A stretch of 64,000 nucleotides of DNA from Rhizoclosmatium globosum (GCA_002104985.1 MCGO01000028.1:427068-491067); one strand, 5' to 3'; numbered from the stretch's first letter, positions 23,801 to 34,897 are shown. Translations and numbers: made by a program. The notes: a model not told the origin generated them from the letters alone.

Positions 23801-26800
23801 TTCCTAAACAAGCATATGAACCTGTTCCAAAGAAAAAAGAGCAGCCGTTTGCTATGGGAAAATGCAAACTCTGTCACAAAATGTATGGCTACAATGAACT
23901 CATCAATATTTACTTGGAGCGAGCATTATCTGAACTTGCACCTGAGGAGCGGTCTCAATTTGAAGGTGCAAACTTGGAAAAGTTGCTTTGTGGTGTTGTT
24001 CCATTCCCTGAAGATGAATTCAAGTCAAAAATTGCTCTTGTGTGTCTTTTACTTCAGAAACAAATCCATCGTTGGTACCATTCTTCTTCTTGTTTCAAGG
24101 GGGGATCTTGTCGCTTCAACATTCCATACCTTCCAAAGGAGCATGGTGGTTTTTACTCTGATCATTCATTTCATCCTCGACGTCCAGTTGGCTGTGAATA
24201 TTTGAACACTTATAATCAACTGGCAATATTGTTTATTATGGTTTGTCTTGTTTTATTTTTGAACTTATACTTACAATGGTTTGATAGGGAAATGTGGATG
24301 TAAAACCTTGTAATGTTGGAGAAGCTCCTGAAAAATCCTTTTACATGTTTGATTATACTTTCAAAGAGCCACGTGAAGTAGAATTTGTGGTGCAAAAAGC
24401 TTTGGCAGCACATGACAGGTTTGTTTGTCTTGCGAGTAGTATTGAGTTTCTAATGTTGTTACTAGATGGACATTGCGAAATACTGAAGATGAAGCATATA
24501 GCGCTCTTTCTGACCGTGACAAACATATTCGATACCTGTTGGGCCAAATTAATGCCCGAACTTCTCAGCTTACTATCCCAACAAATCTTGCTGCTCTCCA
24601 ACTCATCAACAAAAGTAAAAACATGGACAAAAAGTACACTCCATTCATGTGGTCATTTCAATATGAGTTTGTGAATCATGGATCCCTTTTGCGAGACTAT
24701 GGACTGATGCCACGCCGTCTGATGCATGGTATGGCTGAAACAGTTAATGACCAAGCGGATGAAACCATCTTTGATGAAAATGTGACTGAAACTCATGTGT
24801 CACTGGCTGAATGGGAGGTGTGGAAGAGGAGGAGAATGACTTTGATGATGCCATTTCTTTGGGAAGTCAGGATTCAGATCAAAATGAAAGAGAAGTGGGA
24901 AATATTTTAGCAGGCTATGAATGGGATCCAATGGAAGTAGAAGAAGATGAAGAGTCAGTAGATGCTGAGGTTACTGGTGATTCAGATGAATCCATGCCTG
25001 ATATCCATCCTCAGAAACACTTTGTGAATGCAAGGAGAAACTTCAAAATGCATCACTCTTTCTATTCTGCAAGACCAACTGTACTGGAAGCCTTGGGATT
25101 GGACGAGTTCCATACAAGTTATGTGGCCAAGAAGTTACCATCTGACAAGAAAAAGTTAAATTTACCTGAAGTGGCAAACTTTCGTCTCATACCATACACC
25201 AACAACAAAGGACACCTTGAGAATCATCCTATGGAAAAAGCGTTCTATGTTGCAAAACGAGTGTCCCCTGTTATAGTTGTTTCATTGGGATTACATATTC
25301 CACCAAAACCTGTGGAGGATGAGATTGTTCAGCCTGAATCTTTTGACATGCTTGCATATGGAGGTACTATTCTTGCACGCTGCAGGCCCCATCGAAACAA
25401 ACATGAGCTGTTAGGAGGTTGTTCAAATGTCTGGGCAGCATATATTGCATGGCTCCCAAATTGTACTGATTATTGTAAGCGTTTAGAACAAAACTTGTTA
25501 GATTATGAAAATGCAAAACATGCTGCAAGGGAGCGCCAACGAAGTGGTGAAGCTAAGGATGCATTCACTGAGTTACATCCAGACGATGCAAATGCACCTC
25601 GCTCTTCAATAACTGCAGAGGAGTCAGATAAACGTGCTTTCCCAGATAATGATTCAGATTCAGAGCCTGAAAAAACAGAGACGGAGACTGTAACAGTAGA
25701 CCCCACCTTTCAACTAATGAGCACTGCACCTACAGCTTATTTTGCATCTGTTTTGAGTGAAATGGCAGACACTATTAAGCATTCTCTGCCCCTTGTTCAG
25801 CAACATGCAATAGATCTACCAATCATTCATTCTGCACATTGCCGCAATCATTCAAAAGTCCAAATTCTTGAAGCTCTAAATAATCAGTTAAAGCTTACAA
25901 ATATTGAAACTGCCTCAACTGTTCCAACAATCATTGCAAAGTATGAAACACATGAACAACGTCTCATCTACTATAATGCTGCATTTTCATGTCAACTTAC
26001 GTTTGCAGACCTGGATAAGCAGTTTTGGCCTCGCTATTGTGACTTGACCATCCCCAAGTCAGTTCCAAGGAAAACTTCCCATCCAATTCATGAATATATC
26101 AGCCCATTAGATGCTTGTAAGCTATTTGAGTTGAATAACAAGCAGTATGATTGTGCTATGGCCTTATTGTCAACATTGATTCTTGAATTCATCAAGGATG
26201 ATGATCTGATGAAGGAAACATATAAGAGAGTATATGGGCCTGAAAAGCAACACACAGTATCTGAGACCAATGAAAATATTCTCATGGGTAGCAATCAGCT
26301 CTGTACTCACCTTCAAGGAATTGGTGGATCTGGAAAGTCTCATATTTTCAAATTGCTCAAATATGTTGCAAAATGCTGGGGGCGTCCAAATGCTGTTGTC
26401 ACAGTTGCCTTTATGCATAGTGCAGCAATGGTTATTGATGGTTTTACAATTCATGAATTTGCAGACTTGACTATTACAAACAAACCAAAAAAGCATTCAG
26501 AACACACTGACTTGTGTATAAAACGTGCTTTGGCTGCAAAAATAATCATTATTGATGAAATCTCGTCTGTTCCTCCTCCTACATTTGCTGCCCTTCACCT
26601 GCAACTACAGGAGTTTCGAAAATCTCTTCCTGGGAGCAAATACATGTTTGGTGGTTTACATTCTGCTCTTGGTGGAGATTGGCTTCAAATGCCCAGTATT
26701 GGAAACCTTCCGCTTTATGTCAGATACACTCACAAAGCCCAAAAGAGTGGATCCAAATCTGGAAGTTCTCTAACTCGCATAGGCCATGAGCTTTACTCAA

Positions 26801-28087
26801 TGTATAATCTCAGTTTCTATCTATCTGAAAATATGAGAGCTGGTAGTGATCCTGAATGGGCTAATTTCCAGGGACGTGTCCATGCAAACCACTTTGAAAA
26901 GGCTGATCTTGACTATCTCAATGAATGCAGCATAACGTTGAGGAATGAGGAGCGTTTTAAGAGGGCCTCTTTGGCTTCACAGCTGATTCTTTGGGTCATT
27001 GGAGTCAACAAAGATCGGTGTGCATTCAACTTCAAAATGTCTCTGCACAGGGGCACAGATCACATCATGTTTCATCCAGAGCCTGCTTCAAGCAAATGTG
27101 AACCATTCAATCAGTTTTATAATTTTATTGACAGCTTAACTCGTGGATTTCCTTTGACTCAAATCATATCTGTTGGACAGCAAATGCTTGTGAATTGCAT
27201 GCACCCAACTCTGCTCAAATATCAAATTGACAAAGGACAATACTTGCATATTGTTGGATGGGATTTGCATGAAGATGACATCCATGGTGTTCCTGTATAT
27301 GAAACCTTGGATGGCATTCGTGTTCGCAAAGTAAGACAACCCAAAGTTGTTTATGCCAAAGTCTTTGACAGCGACAAACAATACCATCCTGATTTGCCTC
27401 CTGGAGTATTTCCCTTTGTCCCCCTTCAACAGACTGTAGAAATTATTGTGGGTAAAGTGCGTAAGAAGAACAGACTGGTAAATCATACAATCTCCCGCTC
27501 CGCAATTGGATATCAATTTGCAATGGGTTATGCAATTACTCCAGGTATTTATTGTTGAATTTCTGTCTCCACACACTCTGATGATTGTCACAGAAAAAGT
27601 TCAAGGAATGAGCCTTCACTTTCTCTGTTCCGATGATATTTCCAAAGGACGTTTTCATTGTCCAGAGAATGGCATGTATGTGGTGACTTCTAGAACTCCA
27701 AAAAAGGAGGAGTTCTGGATGTTGCAGGCGCTCACTTTTGAAAAGGCCAAAAAGCTGTTCAAGTTTTCACCTCACTGTCGAGATGAACATGAACGTATTG
27801 TTAAAATGTCCAAGAAGAACCCATTCAATTCCACACGAAATGACCCTGATCCTCCTCTACCACCTCCTCCCAAGTTATCATCTTCTCTCAATGTTTCTCT
27901 TGACAATACCCCACTTTATGATGACACTCCCCAAACACCACCAGAATCTGCCTTGCGTGAAGGGGATGAGGATTTTAGTATCTATGAAAGGGAATATTAT
28001 GAATCTGAAAATGAGTCAGAATCTGCCTTCTGGAACGCAGTGGAGGAAGCTGCTGCTCATGAGGAAGATGACTATTATTGGGAATAA
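20811..28087 (+). CDS. Rep-helicase (RepHel) transposase of the Helentron-like element, 9 exons, one frameshift
   Basis: Start ATG 20811 (MPKARRLNTHKK). Introns: 20851-20905, 21113-21162, 21786-21829, 22458-22507, 23292-23336, 24241-24287, 24419-24465 and 27545-27593, all GT-AG with matching phases. Domains in order: a zinc motif of the DUF5763 type (CSALTQKGAQCTRKAGPNGLC...H); a CPDC...LPQFAINNHLWF region like the one before Rep in fungal Helitrons; the Rep domain with an HUH motif (LRLHGHWL) and two close tyrosines (FYMFDY); a PIF1-type helicase with Walker A (GIGGSGKS) and Walker B (IIIIDEIS); and an acidic, Pro-rich tail. At about 24815-24820 the frame shifts by one base within a G-run, so this copy is probably inactive unless frameshifting occurs. 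Rolling-circle transposition in the nucleus is the family role. Confidence 0.85.
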
Positions 28088-28183
28088 CTTCTATTGTTCT
28101 TTGTTTCTTATATTTTAAAATAAACATATTTATATCTGATTCTGAAGGAACCCAGCCAGGATCACGCCCCAGCTTTAGCTGGG

Positions 28184-28454
28184 TATTGTTAAAAAATAAT
28201 TGGTGCACTTTGATAACCTGATTTATAGCATACGCACACTCTCAAAGAACGAACCACAGGATCTTTATGAATTTCATATCTCCCGTTTACCTTTGTGTGA
28301 AAGTTTCTTATGTCTATTTTCTTATTGTAAACAGAAAATGCGTGTGCAAAGCAGAAAGTGTATTCTCGACTCTTTCGAGTATAAAAACGCAGCCAAATTA
28401 AGCATACGATTTGGAAACACGCTTTCAATAAGCACACAATTTGGAAACAATCTC
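28184..28454. other. Flank of the Helentron-like element; no gene seen
   Basis: AT-rich sequence between the element's 3' hairpin and a GT microsatellite. It does not continue the interrupted copy 1 transposase, which shows that copy 2 did not simply insert into copy 1. Confidence 0.5.
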
Positions 28455-28527
28455 GTTGTGTGTGTGTGCGAGTGTGTGTGTGCGAGTGTGTGTGTGCGAG
28501 TGTGTGTGTGCGAGTGTGTGCGTGTGT

Positions 28528-28570
<43 letters not shown>

Positions 28571-28636
28571 CGAGTGTGTGCGTGTGTACGTGTGTGTGTG
28601 TGTGTGTGTGTGTAGGTATGTGTGTGTACGTGTGAG
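28455..28636. repeat. (GT)n microsatellite with regular GCGAGT/GTACGT interruptions
   Basis: About 180 bp of alternating purine-pyrimidine DNA, mostly tg repeats. It is interrupted at intervals by cgag and tacg, partly as a higher-order unit (tgtgtgcgtgtgtacg). Such sequence can adopt Z-DNA. Open frames on both strands here are composition artefacts. Confidence 0.9.
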
Positions 28637-28784
28637 CATTTTGATTCTTTATATGAACTTCTGTCTTTCCAAACCCTTTTCTGCAGCAGGGGCAAATTAA
28701 ACAACATGAGAGCAATTGTAACATTTCAAACCAATCGCGATTGCGCTGGGTTGTGAAACTAATAATCTGGCAAAACTTCTGATT

Positions 28785-28809
28785 CTAGGGTTAGGGTTAC
28801 AACCCTAAC
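28785..28809. repeat. Interstitial telomere-like repeat in head-to-head orientation
   Basis: ctagggttagggttac is followed directly by aaccctaac, so two short TTAGGG tracts meet tail to tail. This could mark an old end-fusion, or an insertion of an element that ends in such repeats. Confidence 0.6.
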
Positions 28810-29160
28810 ACTTCAACAACCATTTGGGAGTAATACGGCTGCGCGACAGTATTTCGTGAATTAGTAGTTTCGGATAGAATGTGTCTTGTTTTGTTGACGA
28901 CGATAGAGTGGGTAGGAATAGGTACGGGCTAGAGGTTTGCATCTTCAAAGCATTGCGGTTCAAGGAAACATTACGACAGGGTAGGCAACCGATAGACGGC
29001 GAACCGGAAAGAAGGACCACAACTGCGTATGATGCAACCATTTAGTCTTTTAATTTACGTGTTGAGAAAAAAAAATGACAGGTAGTTGTATTAAACTAAA
29101 AAAAAAATCCAGGTGGTAGTAGTATGAGCTTATGGTCAGTTCAAACGATGTCGCGCTCAT
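28810..29160. other. Intergenic; no gene recognised
   Basis: A 78-aa minus-strand frame exists at 28805-29041 with no recognisable features. Short A-runs occur near 29070 and 29097. I see nothing else. Confidence 0.35.
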
Positions 29161-29574
29161 ATGAATGTGTCGCGCGCACATCAAGTGCATGGAAGTCAGA
29201 TTGTATTACTACGTCCAACCAAACTCGTCCCACTCGCAAAGGCCTGGTTCGTCGAAGTGCCCGTGTCGCTCAAAGACCGCCGCGCCGCATTCGAAGCCAC
29301 CACCGCAACCACAACCACCACCGTGAACGAAAGGCAAAGCGCGTCGCCAATTACGCCCGCTCGAAAAGCTGCAGTCGCTACAAAACGCGTCAATTCGGAA
29401 CTTGCAAAACTTGACCCGAAAAACACGAAAGTTGGAAGAAACGCGAACGCGGCGTTTCCTCAGACTCGCGGCGTTGCGGCAAAGAGACGCTTCTTCGAAG
29501 ACGCGCAGCAGAGTGGTGGTGGTGGTGGTGGCAGTCTGGATTTGAGCAAAAGTATAAGTAGGTACGTATTATAA
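29161..29574 (+). CDS. Hypothetical protein or isolated first exon
   Basis: A 137-aa frame from ATG 29164 (start 29161 in the open frame). It begins with a plausible folded stretch (IVLLRPTKLVPLAKAWFVEV, VSLKDRRAAFEA), then becomes Thr/Ala/Lys-rich and ends with a glycine run and LDLSKSIS just before a possible donor (gtacgt at 29563). It looks like the first exon of a larger gene whose remainder I cannot find downstream, so it may be truncated. No family recognised. Confidence 0.4.
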   Translation: MNVSRAHQVHGSQIVLLRPTKLVPLAKAWFVEVPVSLKDRRAAFEATTATTTTTVNERQSASPITPARKAAVATKRVNSELAKLDPKNTKVGRNANAAFPQTRGVAAKRRFFEDAQQSGGGGGGSLDLSKSISRYVL

Positions 29575-29820
29575 TGGACGACAAAGGAAAGCGGGATAGA
29601 GACCCTACTGTTGCTTCATGGGGACGAGCATGAAGTCATTCAAAACGGGTCATTGCCATTAAAGAGTTGAATCAACAAGAGGGTAACGAACGACACTACT
29701 GCCAGCGACGTTTTTCCTGCAGGTGGCCTGTACGCCCATGTTGGTCGCACCCTGCATAACGTCGGACAGTTTTGTCCCCTCGAGTATAAATAAAGACCGA
29801 GCAAAGACCCATCATTTTGG

Positions 29821-29867
29821 ACAATAAAACAAATCTGCGTTCTATAGAACGCAGATTGTTTTATTGT
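29821..29867. terminator. Long near-perfect hairpin between gene ends
   Basis: acaataaaacaaatctgcgtt and its reverse complement meet around the centre tctatagaac, with a single-base gap in one arm: arms of about 22 bp and virtually no loop. Both arms contain aataaaa in one orientation or the other, so it could serve as a two-way polyadenylation region between the plus-strand frame at 29161 and the minus-strand gene at 29992. It could equally be a small palindromic element. Confidence 0.4.
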
Positions 29868-29904
29868 TGCTGTCAAAAAGTGATCCCGCCGACGCCGGCA
29901 ACTA

Positions 29905-29932
29905 AATAAACAAACAAACAAACAAACAAACA
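29905..29932. repeat. (AAAC)n microsatellite
   Basis: Seven consecutive caaa/aaac units. This is ordinary simple sequence. Confidence 0.9.
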
Positions 29933-29991
29933 CTACACAATGTCATAAATGAACAAACGATAATCATTAAACAAATATCAATGTGGATATT

Positions 29992-31788
29992 TTAAGATTC
30001 ACGTGATACCACGTGATCAGTTCGTTCCCCATGCAAAAGACTTTGAGTCAACTTTGCGCGGTTAACCGGGACACCAACTGGAGAAATCAACAATCCGCCT
30101 CCAGTCCCATTTCCAAATTGTTTAAACTCTCCAACAACGCTTACAACCACACCAGTTTTCTCTGCCGCCTTCAACATGCGGCATTCGGAGATAAGAGACA
30201 AATTGTTGGGTTTAAGGACAATTTTGAGTGCATAATAGTTCGTTTTTCCATTTGTCGTACGACAGACTTTGAATACACGGCCTGTAGCACCCGTCCCAAG
30301 AAAAGCGTTTTCATTTACAAGGTCAACATTGAAGTGGTTACTATCATCCAAGATAAGGCCCTTCCAAGGCTGCAGTGAAGAGTGAACAAAATTCACAAAT
30401 TTCTTCTTTGAGCCACCAGCCAACCAATCAACATTTTCAATAGAGTACAGGACATTTTTTTCACGAGCACGAATGAGCCAACATCTTGTCTTGTCGAAAA
30501 GAACGGCGTTCCCTCCTTCGTGATGATTGTTGAGATGTTGAAGGTAACGTATGACCTAAAGGTTTGTTACTTTAACAAATACAAGAAAAAAGTTACTTGC
30601 CTGGCCGAAATCTCTTCCCTCTGTAAATTTCAACTTTCTTTCCAGAATTGTGATCATACCCCAGAGTTCTTTTGGAGGAGTCCCGAAACGAAACACTGTA
30701 CTGTACGTTTCATGGACAAGTCATCGAGCTTCTTGAACAGCATCATCAGGTTCTTCTTTGTGCATATACAGTCCCTTCACAGTCACATGGAAATCAGGTT
30801 TAAAGCCTGTGCTGCTGTCTCCTCCCTGCATCAAAGAACCATACTCTTCACTATTCACAAGATGTACATCAGGTCCCAACGCATTTTGAAAAATCCGGGT
30901 CATTTTGACATCAAACAGTTTCTCAGAGAGTTTATCGTCAATTAAGAGTGCGAAATCCTCGGCATCGCTTTGTGATAGCATTGGCTCCTTGGATGGATCA
31001 TGCTCGTGTTGGTGAAACAGGTTATACTCTTTGGCTTTGCGCAAAGTCGTTTGTCCCAGAGCTGCTTCAGACAGTGATGGACTGACACTGCCAATGTTGA
31101 CTCCAGCAAAAGCTTTTCGTAACTCCTTGACTACAATAATATTTCAAGACATTAATTCAGAAGAGGAAGACATACTGAAGGAGTCTTGAATTGAAGGTGG
31201 AGCTTTTGGTTCCACTGGCTTTGGAACCAGCACAAGCACATGATGTACTCTCTTTGGAAGAGATTTTGTAAAAACGACACTTGTTCCATGGAGTTCATGA
31301 CCTACTTTCCACGTTTCCATGTTAAATATCAAAGTGAGAACCCTGAGAGAAAAAATCAACCTTGAACAACAAAGTATCATTCGTTTTATGAACTCCACGG
31401 CTAGGGCTAAACATAGACACATTGTCCACTTCATCTTCGGGGCACTTTCCGTAGTAATCCAGACTCAGCAGGTTTCCCGAAGCTTTCAGTTCTTCTGGCG
31501 ACAGCCCTCCAACATCACCGTTGCAGATCCTGACGAGTTTGAGGTCTGCGGCATCAATCCCAACCAGCCGAGACGATCTATTTGCGTAAACAGCTTTCTT
31601 AAAGGATCCAACGTTGCGGGATACATCAAAGTCAACAGGGAAACCAGTGAGGTTGGAGTCAGAAGCAAGCACACAAAAGATTTCGGTCGTCGTCTGTTCA
31701 CATGATTACAAGATTTGAATGAGGATACTCTGGACGATGAGCCAGACAGAGAAGGTGTTGGGCAAAAGAAGCTTACCTCGTTTTCCAT
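29992..31788 (-). pseudogene. Crinkler (CRN)-type effector: ubiquitin-like header, REase-like and kinase-like domains; broken
   Basis: Read on the minus strand from ATG 31788. Exon 1 is only 12 nt. Exon 2 (31361-31693) carries the CRN header, with DFDVSRNVGSFKKAV and AADLKLVRI, and the header's end motif LPKRVHHVLVLVPKP follows about 31200-31300. Next comes a region like the PD-(D/E)XK nuclease domain of CRN proteins (STGFKPDFHV..., then DFGQVIRYLQHL), then the N-lobe of a protein kinase with P-loop GTGATGRVFKV and YALKIV. Breaks: an in-frame TGA at 30721-30723, an uncertain splice near 31320-31360, and no kinase C-lobe (no HRD or DFG before the stop at 29992). The header-REase-kinase order is a known CRN architecture in oomycetes and chytrids. 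In that family the header acts in delivery and the C-terminal part acts in the target cell. Confidence 0.7.
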
Positions 31789-31827
31789 CCACACAAAAGA
31801 ATTATTTTTTTTATTGATGGATACTAA

Positions 31828-32300
31828 GGGCCCGGTCTAAGCTGTTTTTTTATCGATAAGAGACATCGTCAAAATGTAATTGTTGTGATTCATGATTTAT
31901 CGTTAAATGGCGTCACTTTGTTCGTCAAAAATATGTTGTCTCCTCCATCCAATGGACAATGTCATTCTTGTCGCCCTCGCAGCATCTGTATTCATTTTTA
32001 CTACATCTGTAGTCCTGAATATAACCATGATTGCTTGCCTGTTATCATTTCATCCAGCATGGAAGGCTTCGTTTGCTTGCGAAGCATTTGTCGTTAATTC
32101 GAAATCGTGGGAATCAGGTTTCACCTATTCTCCATAATTTCTTGAAGCGTTGGGTTCATTGTCAGATTGATCATGGGTAGCCCCGTAGTTTTTTTGACGC
32201 AATTTTGACGGTAGGGTGTTGGCTGCGAAAAACAAGGAATGGCACAATTGGCTTTTGACGATGGATTTTATCGATAAAAATATCAGCTTAGACCAGGCCC
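31828..32300. mobile_element. PIF/Harbinger-type MITE, 473 bp
   Basis: Terminal inverted repeats of about 44 bp start with gggcc(c/t)ggtctaagctg and continue through tatcgata to catcgtc, with a handful of mismatches between the two ends. A perfect 3-bp target duplication TAA flanks it (31825-31827 and 32301-32303). GGGCC termini plus a TWA-type duplication are typical of PIF/Harbinger MITEs. There is no transposase inside; a 76-aa frame at 31907 is probably chance. Its ends do not match those of the Harbinger at 45109, so another autonomous element would mobilise it. Confidence 0.75.
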
Positions 32301-32337
32301 TAACATTTCTTTGGCAAACTTGACCACAACTCTTTTT

Positions 32338-33257
32338 TCACTGATATGTTAGTTGACTTGCATTTGAGAACTTGCGAATGACTGTAAGAGCGGCTTGCTC
32401 GAGAAACAAGTCGCGCAAGTCACGCGTCGGGAAATGCCGAGTAAAGAAATCAAGCACAGCTTGCTCTTCGAGCAAAAGTATCTCTTGTTTAAGTGAATGA
32501 CCCATTTGTTCTTTCGTGAGGTTCAGCGTGTTGGTGTATTCGGCACTGCACAGCAATTCGCTGACGCTTTCGACATCGAACGTCATTTCGAGGAACGCGC
32601 ACGCAGGCTGGACTACAGAATGCGCGAGACCCTTTCGAGCCGACGCCAAACATACATTTCAAGTCTTGCATGCATTTCTTTCCTGACTCTGGATTCTTTT
32701 CAACGAGTTTCTTGAATGTAAGCGATACGACAGATGCAGGCAGTCTCTTGGCTTGAAACAAGTAATGGCTTTTCGTGGCGAGAATCCATTCCGAGTCAAC
32801 CGCTCGAAGCAACGCGGCCAGTTCGTTCACGTAACTGGCCACAGTACCGCTCTTGATGCCAGCTTGAACAAAAAGAGACTTAAAGGGGTCCACGAGGACT
32901 GGGTGAATACTACGACACGTTAAGGACGATTCAATGTTCACTGGCAACACGGGAATTTGAGTCGTCTTTAACTGGCAGATTGTTGTTTACCACAAAGTCC
33001 AGCGCGCATCTCAAGTACGGGTCGTGCTCGGGAGAAACACCCAATGCTGAAAGTAAAGCCAGTCAGTCAGTCAGTCAGTTGGCGCAAGCGTGCGTGACCC
33101 TGAGGCCTGAGAGCAGGGAACTACAGTATTCGGACTCACCCCGAGTCAACCTATCGATCGCCCACACCTTGTGTTCATGGACATCGGTGTCGAGAGCCGA
33201 TACTGCGAGAAGCAGGTGCGAGCGTGTGTCGTCAGAGTAACTGTTGGTTGTGATCAT
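32338..33257 (-). pseudogene. Decayed gene of unknown family (two frameshifts, one intron)
   Basis: Starts with ATG 33257 (MITTNSYSDD). A probable 93-nt intron follows the codons for DRLTRG (donor gtgagt near 33141, acceptor just after 33050), and the next frame runs ALGVSPEHDPYL. Near 32950 the frame shifts and continues as NIESSLTCRSIHPVLVDPF..., then shifts again near 32650 to the segment ending ...VIRKFSNASQLTYQ at 32338. The protein would be about 290 aa, mostly helical. I do not recognise the family. It heads a run of similarly damaged genes. Confidence 0.45.
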
Positions 33258-33274
33258 TTGGTTTTGTAAGCAGT

Positions 33275-33930
33275 GTGTCCGAAATCAAAAAAGAAGCGGG
33301 TCAAATGAAGCAAAGAGAAAACTTACATTTCGCCCTCGAAAGTGAACTCTCTGACTATAATTTGCATCTTCAAAGGGACACTCCGCTATTTTTTTCCTTC
33401 AACACTTTAATCGCAAATGAAGAAACTATTAAAAAATACTGGTTATTTCAAACTATAAGACACTTGTACAAAGAAAGAATACGTATTTGTTAGAATTTGA
33501 TTATCTGAGTTACTGCACTCTCAACAGTTGTAAAAGTGGATCCTTTTTTACAAATTCCACACCAGAGTTACATTTGGTCATTCATTTATCACACGATACT
33601 GCAACTTTTTCAGACAACCTCGTGTCTTACTTTCATCAAAGAATCGAGGCAGGTTTGCCGACGTTTCTCCTGATTTCGAAACTCAATCAAAAGAGTATAC
33701 TCTGGTACAACAAAAGGACAAAAGAATGCGAATGGTGGTGCTCGACGCCATTTATGAAGAGCGAGTGCAACGATAAACACACACCTGACTTTTTTGCGCA
33801 ACTGTCAAAACTTTTGGCAATCTGCATTCACGTCCTTCATGTAAAGATTCCTGACTTTCGAGACTACGAAAACGAGGACCACAGTTTACGACCATTGCAA
33901 CGATCTTCTTTTACACTTTACACTTCATAA
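33275..33930 (+). pseudogene. Decayed gene, related to the next ORF
   Basis: The frame starting at 33275 (MSEIKKEAGQMKQREN) stops at 33493, but the neighbouring frame from 33487 carries on to 33930, suggesting one frameshift. The second part contains LPTFLLISKLNQKSILWYNK, which resembles the FIVIPVYIRGADSLLLYNY block of the next protein, so the two may be diverged tandem paralogues or halves of one gene. Function unknown. Confidence 0.4.
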
Positions 33931-34015
33931 CCGAATTGCAAACGAAAGACTCGATGGAGACGAGTTTGTTCGCAGAATCTCCTTCAACATAAACCCTGAA
34001 AAGTTTTTAAATATA

Positions 34016-34897
34016 TTGAAACGACAAGAAAGGTATGAACACTCCACGTGGGCGAAAATTCAGAACCAGGAAATGCCATATACGAATAGCAAAACGTTGA
34101 CATTCATTGGCTCAAACAGTGGATTGAAGTCATTGTACAGGGAATTGAAGGAAACGTTTCCCTGGGAGTTACCATCAACAACCAGACATTATCTCGACAG
34201 TGACGCCTATGCACAAATGATGAAAAAGTATGGGCCGTCGTTAGAAAAATCTGATGATCGAGTGACAATCTTGTTTCACAGGTTGTGTATAAAGAAACTG
34301 CAGTTGAATGAAAGAGTGGCGCGCACATTTTCCTTTCCAGGAAGTATAGAATGTCGCCAAGAACAAGGAAGTGTCAAAGTTACAAGCTCAAGAGGGTTGG
34401 AAAGTCGTCTACAGCAATTACTGCAATACTCAACGTTAGAGTTCATTGTAATTCCAGTATACATTCGAGGAGCCGATAGCCTTCTGCTATACAACTACGA
34501 ATCAAAGCGTTTTGAATGGATTACATTGACGAATCAGAACGTTGGTCTAGCAATCCAAGCTCTACAAGAAAAAAAGATAGTTCCGGGAGAAATTGAGATT
34601 GTTGACGTTTCCAACCTCCAAACCTTACTTGACACATACTCGGCATACAATCCCAAATGGAAAGGAACGTATTCTGTCTTCAATCCAGTATGGATCATGT
34701 GGTATGCATACATTCGACTCCAGAATCAGGTGTACACGCGAGACGAGATTCACGACAAAATATACAAATTTATCCAAGAAGAAGGAGTTTTGGCAGCGCA
34801 TGGGTTCATTGACTATGTTCTTGGTGACTACTATATGTCTCAGGAAGAAGATGACGACTTTATTGCGGACCACACAAAGTACAAGATGGGAGAATAA
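34016..34897 (+). CDS. Hypothetical protein, about 300 aa, start uncertain
   Basis: An intronless frame that is also open upstream to about 33900, so it may begin inside or be fused to the preceding damaged frame. The protein is rich in aromatic and charged residues. It has a beta-rich core (EFIVIPVYIRG...LLLYNYESKRFEWITL) and an acidic end (SQEEDDDFIADHTKYKMGE). No membrane segment or catalytic motif is evident. Neighbours on both sides share the intronless, AT-moderate character of this block. Confidence 0.5.
   Translation: MKRQERYEHSTWAKIQNQEMPYTNSKTLTFIGSNSGLKSLYRELKETFPWELPSTTRHYLDSDAYAQMMKKYGPSLEKSDDRVTILFHRLCIKKLQLNERVARTFSFPGSIECRQEQGSVKVTSSRGLESRLQQLLQYSTLEFIVIPVYIRGADSLLLYNYESKRFEWITLTNQNVGLAIQALQEKKIVPGEIEIVDVSNLQTLLDTYSAYNPKWKGTYSVFNPVWIMWYAYIRLQNQVYTRDEIHDKIYKFIQEEGVLAAHGFIDYVLGDYYMSQEEDDDFIADHTKYKMGE

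Larger units (their letters stand above)
18514..28183 (+). mobile_element. Helentron/Helitron2-like element, copy 2 (full length, about 9.7 kb)
   Basis: 5' end: ttcctggctgggttt with a hairpin ctgggt-tt-acccag. 3' end: aacccagccagga (28149-28161), the exact reverse complement of tcctggctgggtt at the 5' end, followed within a few bases by a terminal hairpin cccagctttagctggg (28168-28183). No CTRR terminus is seen. Paired subterminal inverted repeats plus a 3' hairpin are the Helentron/Helitron2 layout rather than canonical Helitron. It encodes an accessory ORF and a Rep-helicase. The two flanks (copy 1 on the left, tattgtt on the right) give no target duplication. Confidence 0.8.

Noticed and set aside
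28322..28724. His/Thr-rich and Cys/Val-rich frames over the GT repeat
   Set aside because: Composition artefact of the microsatellite.
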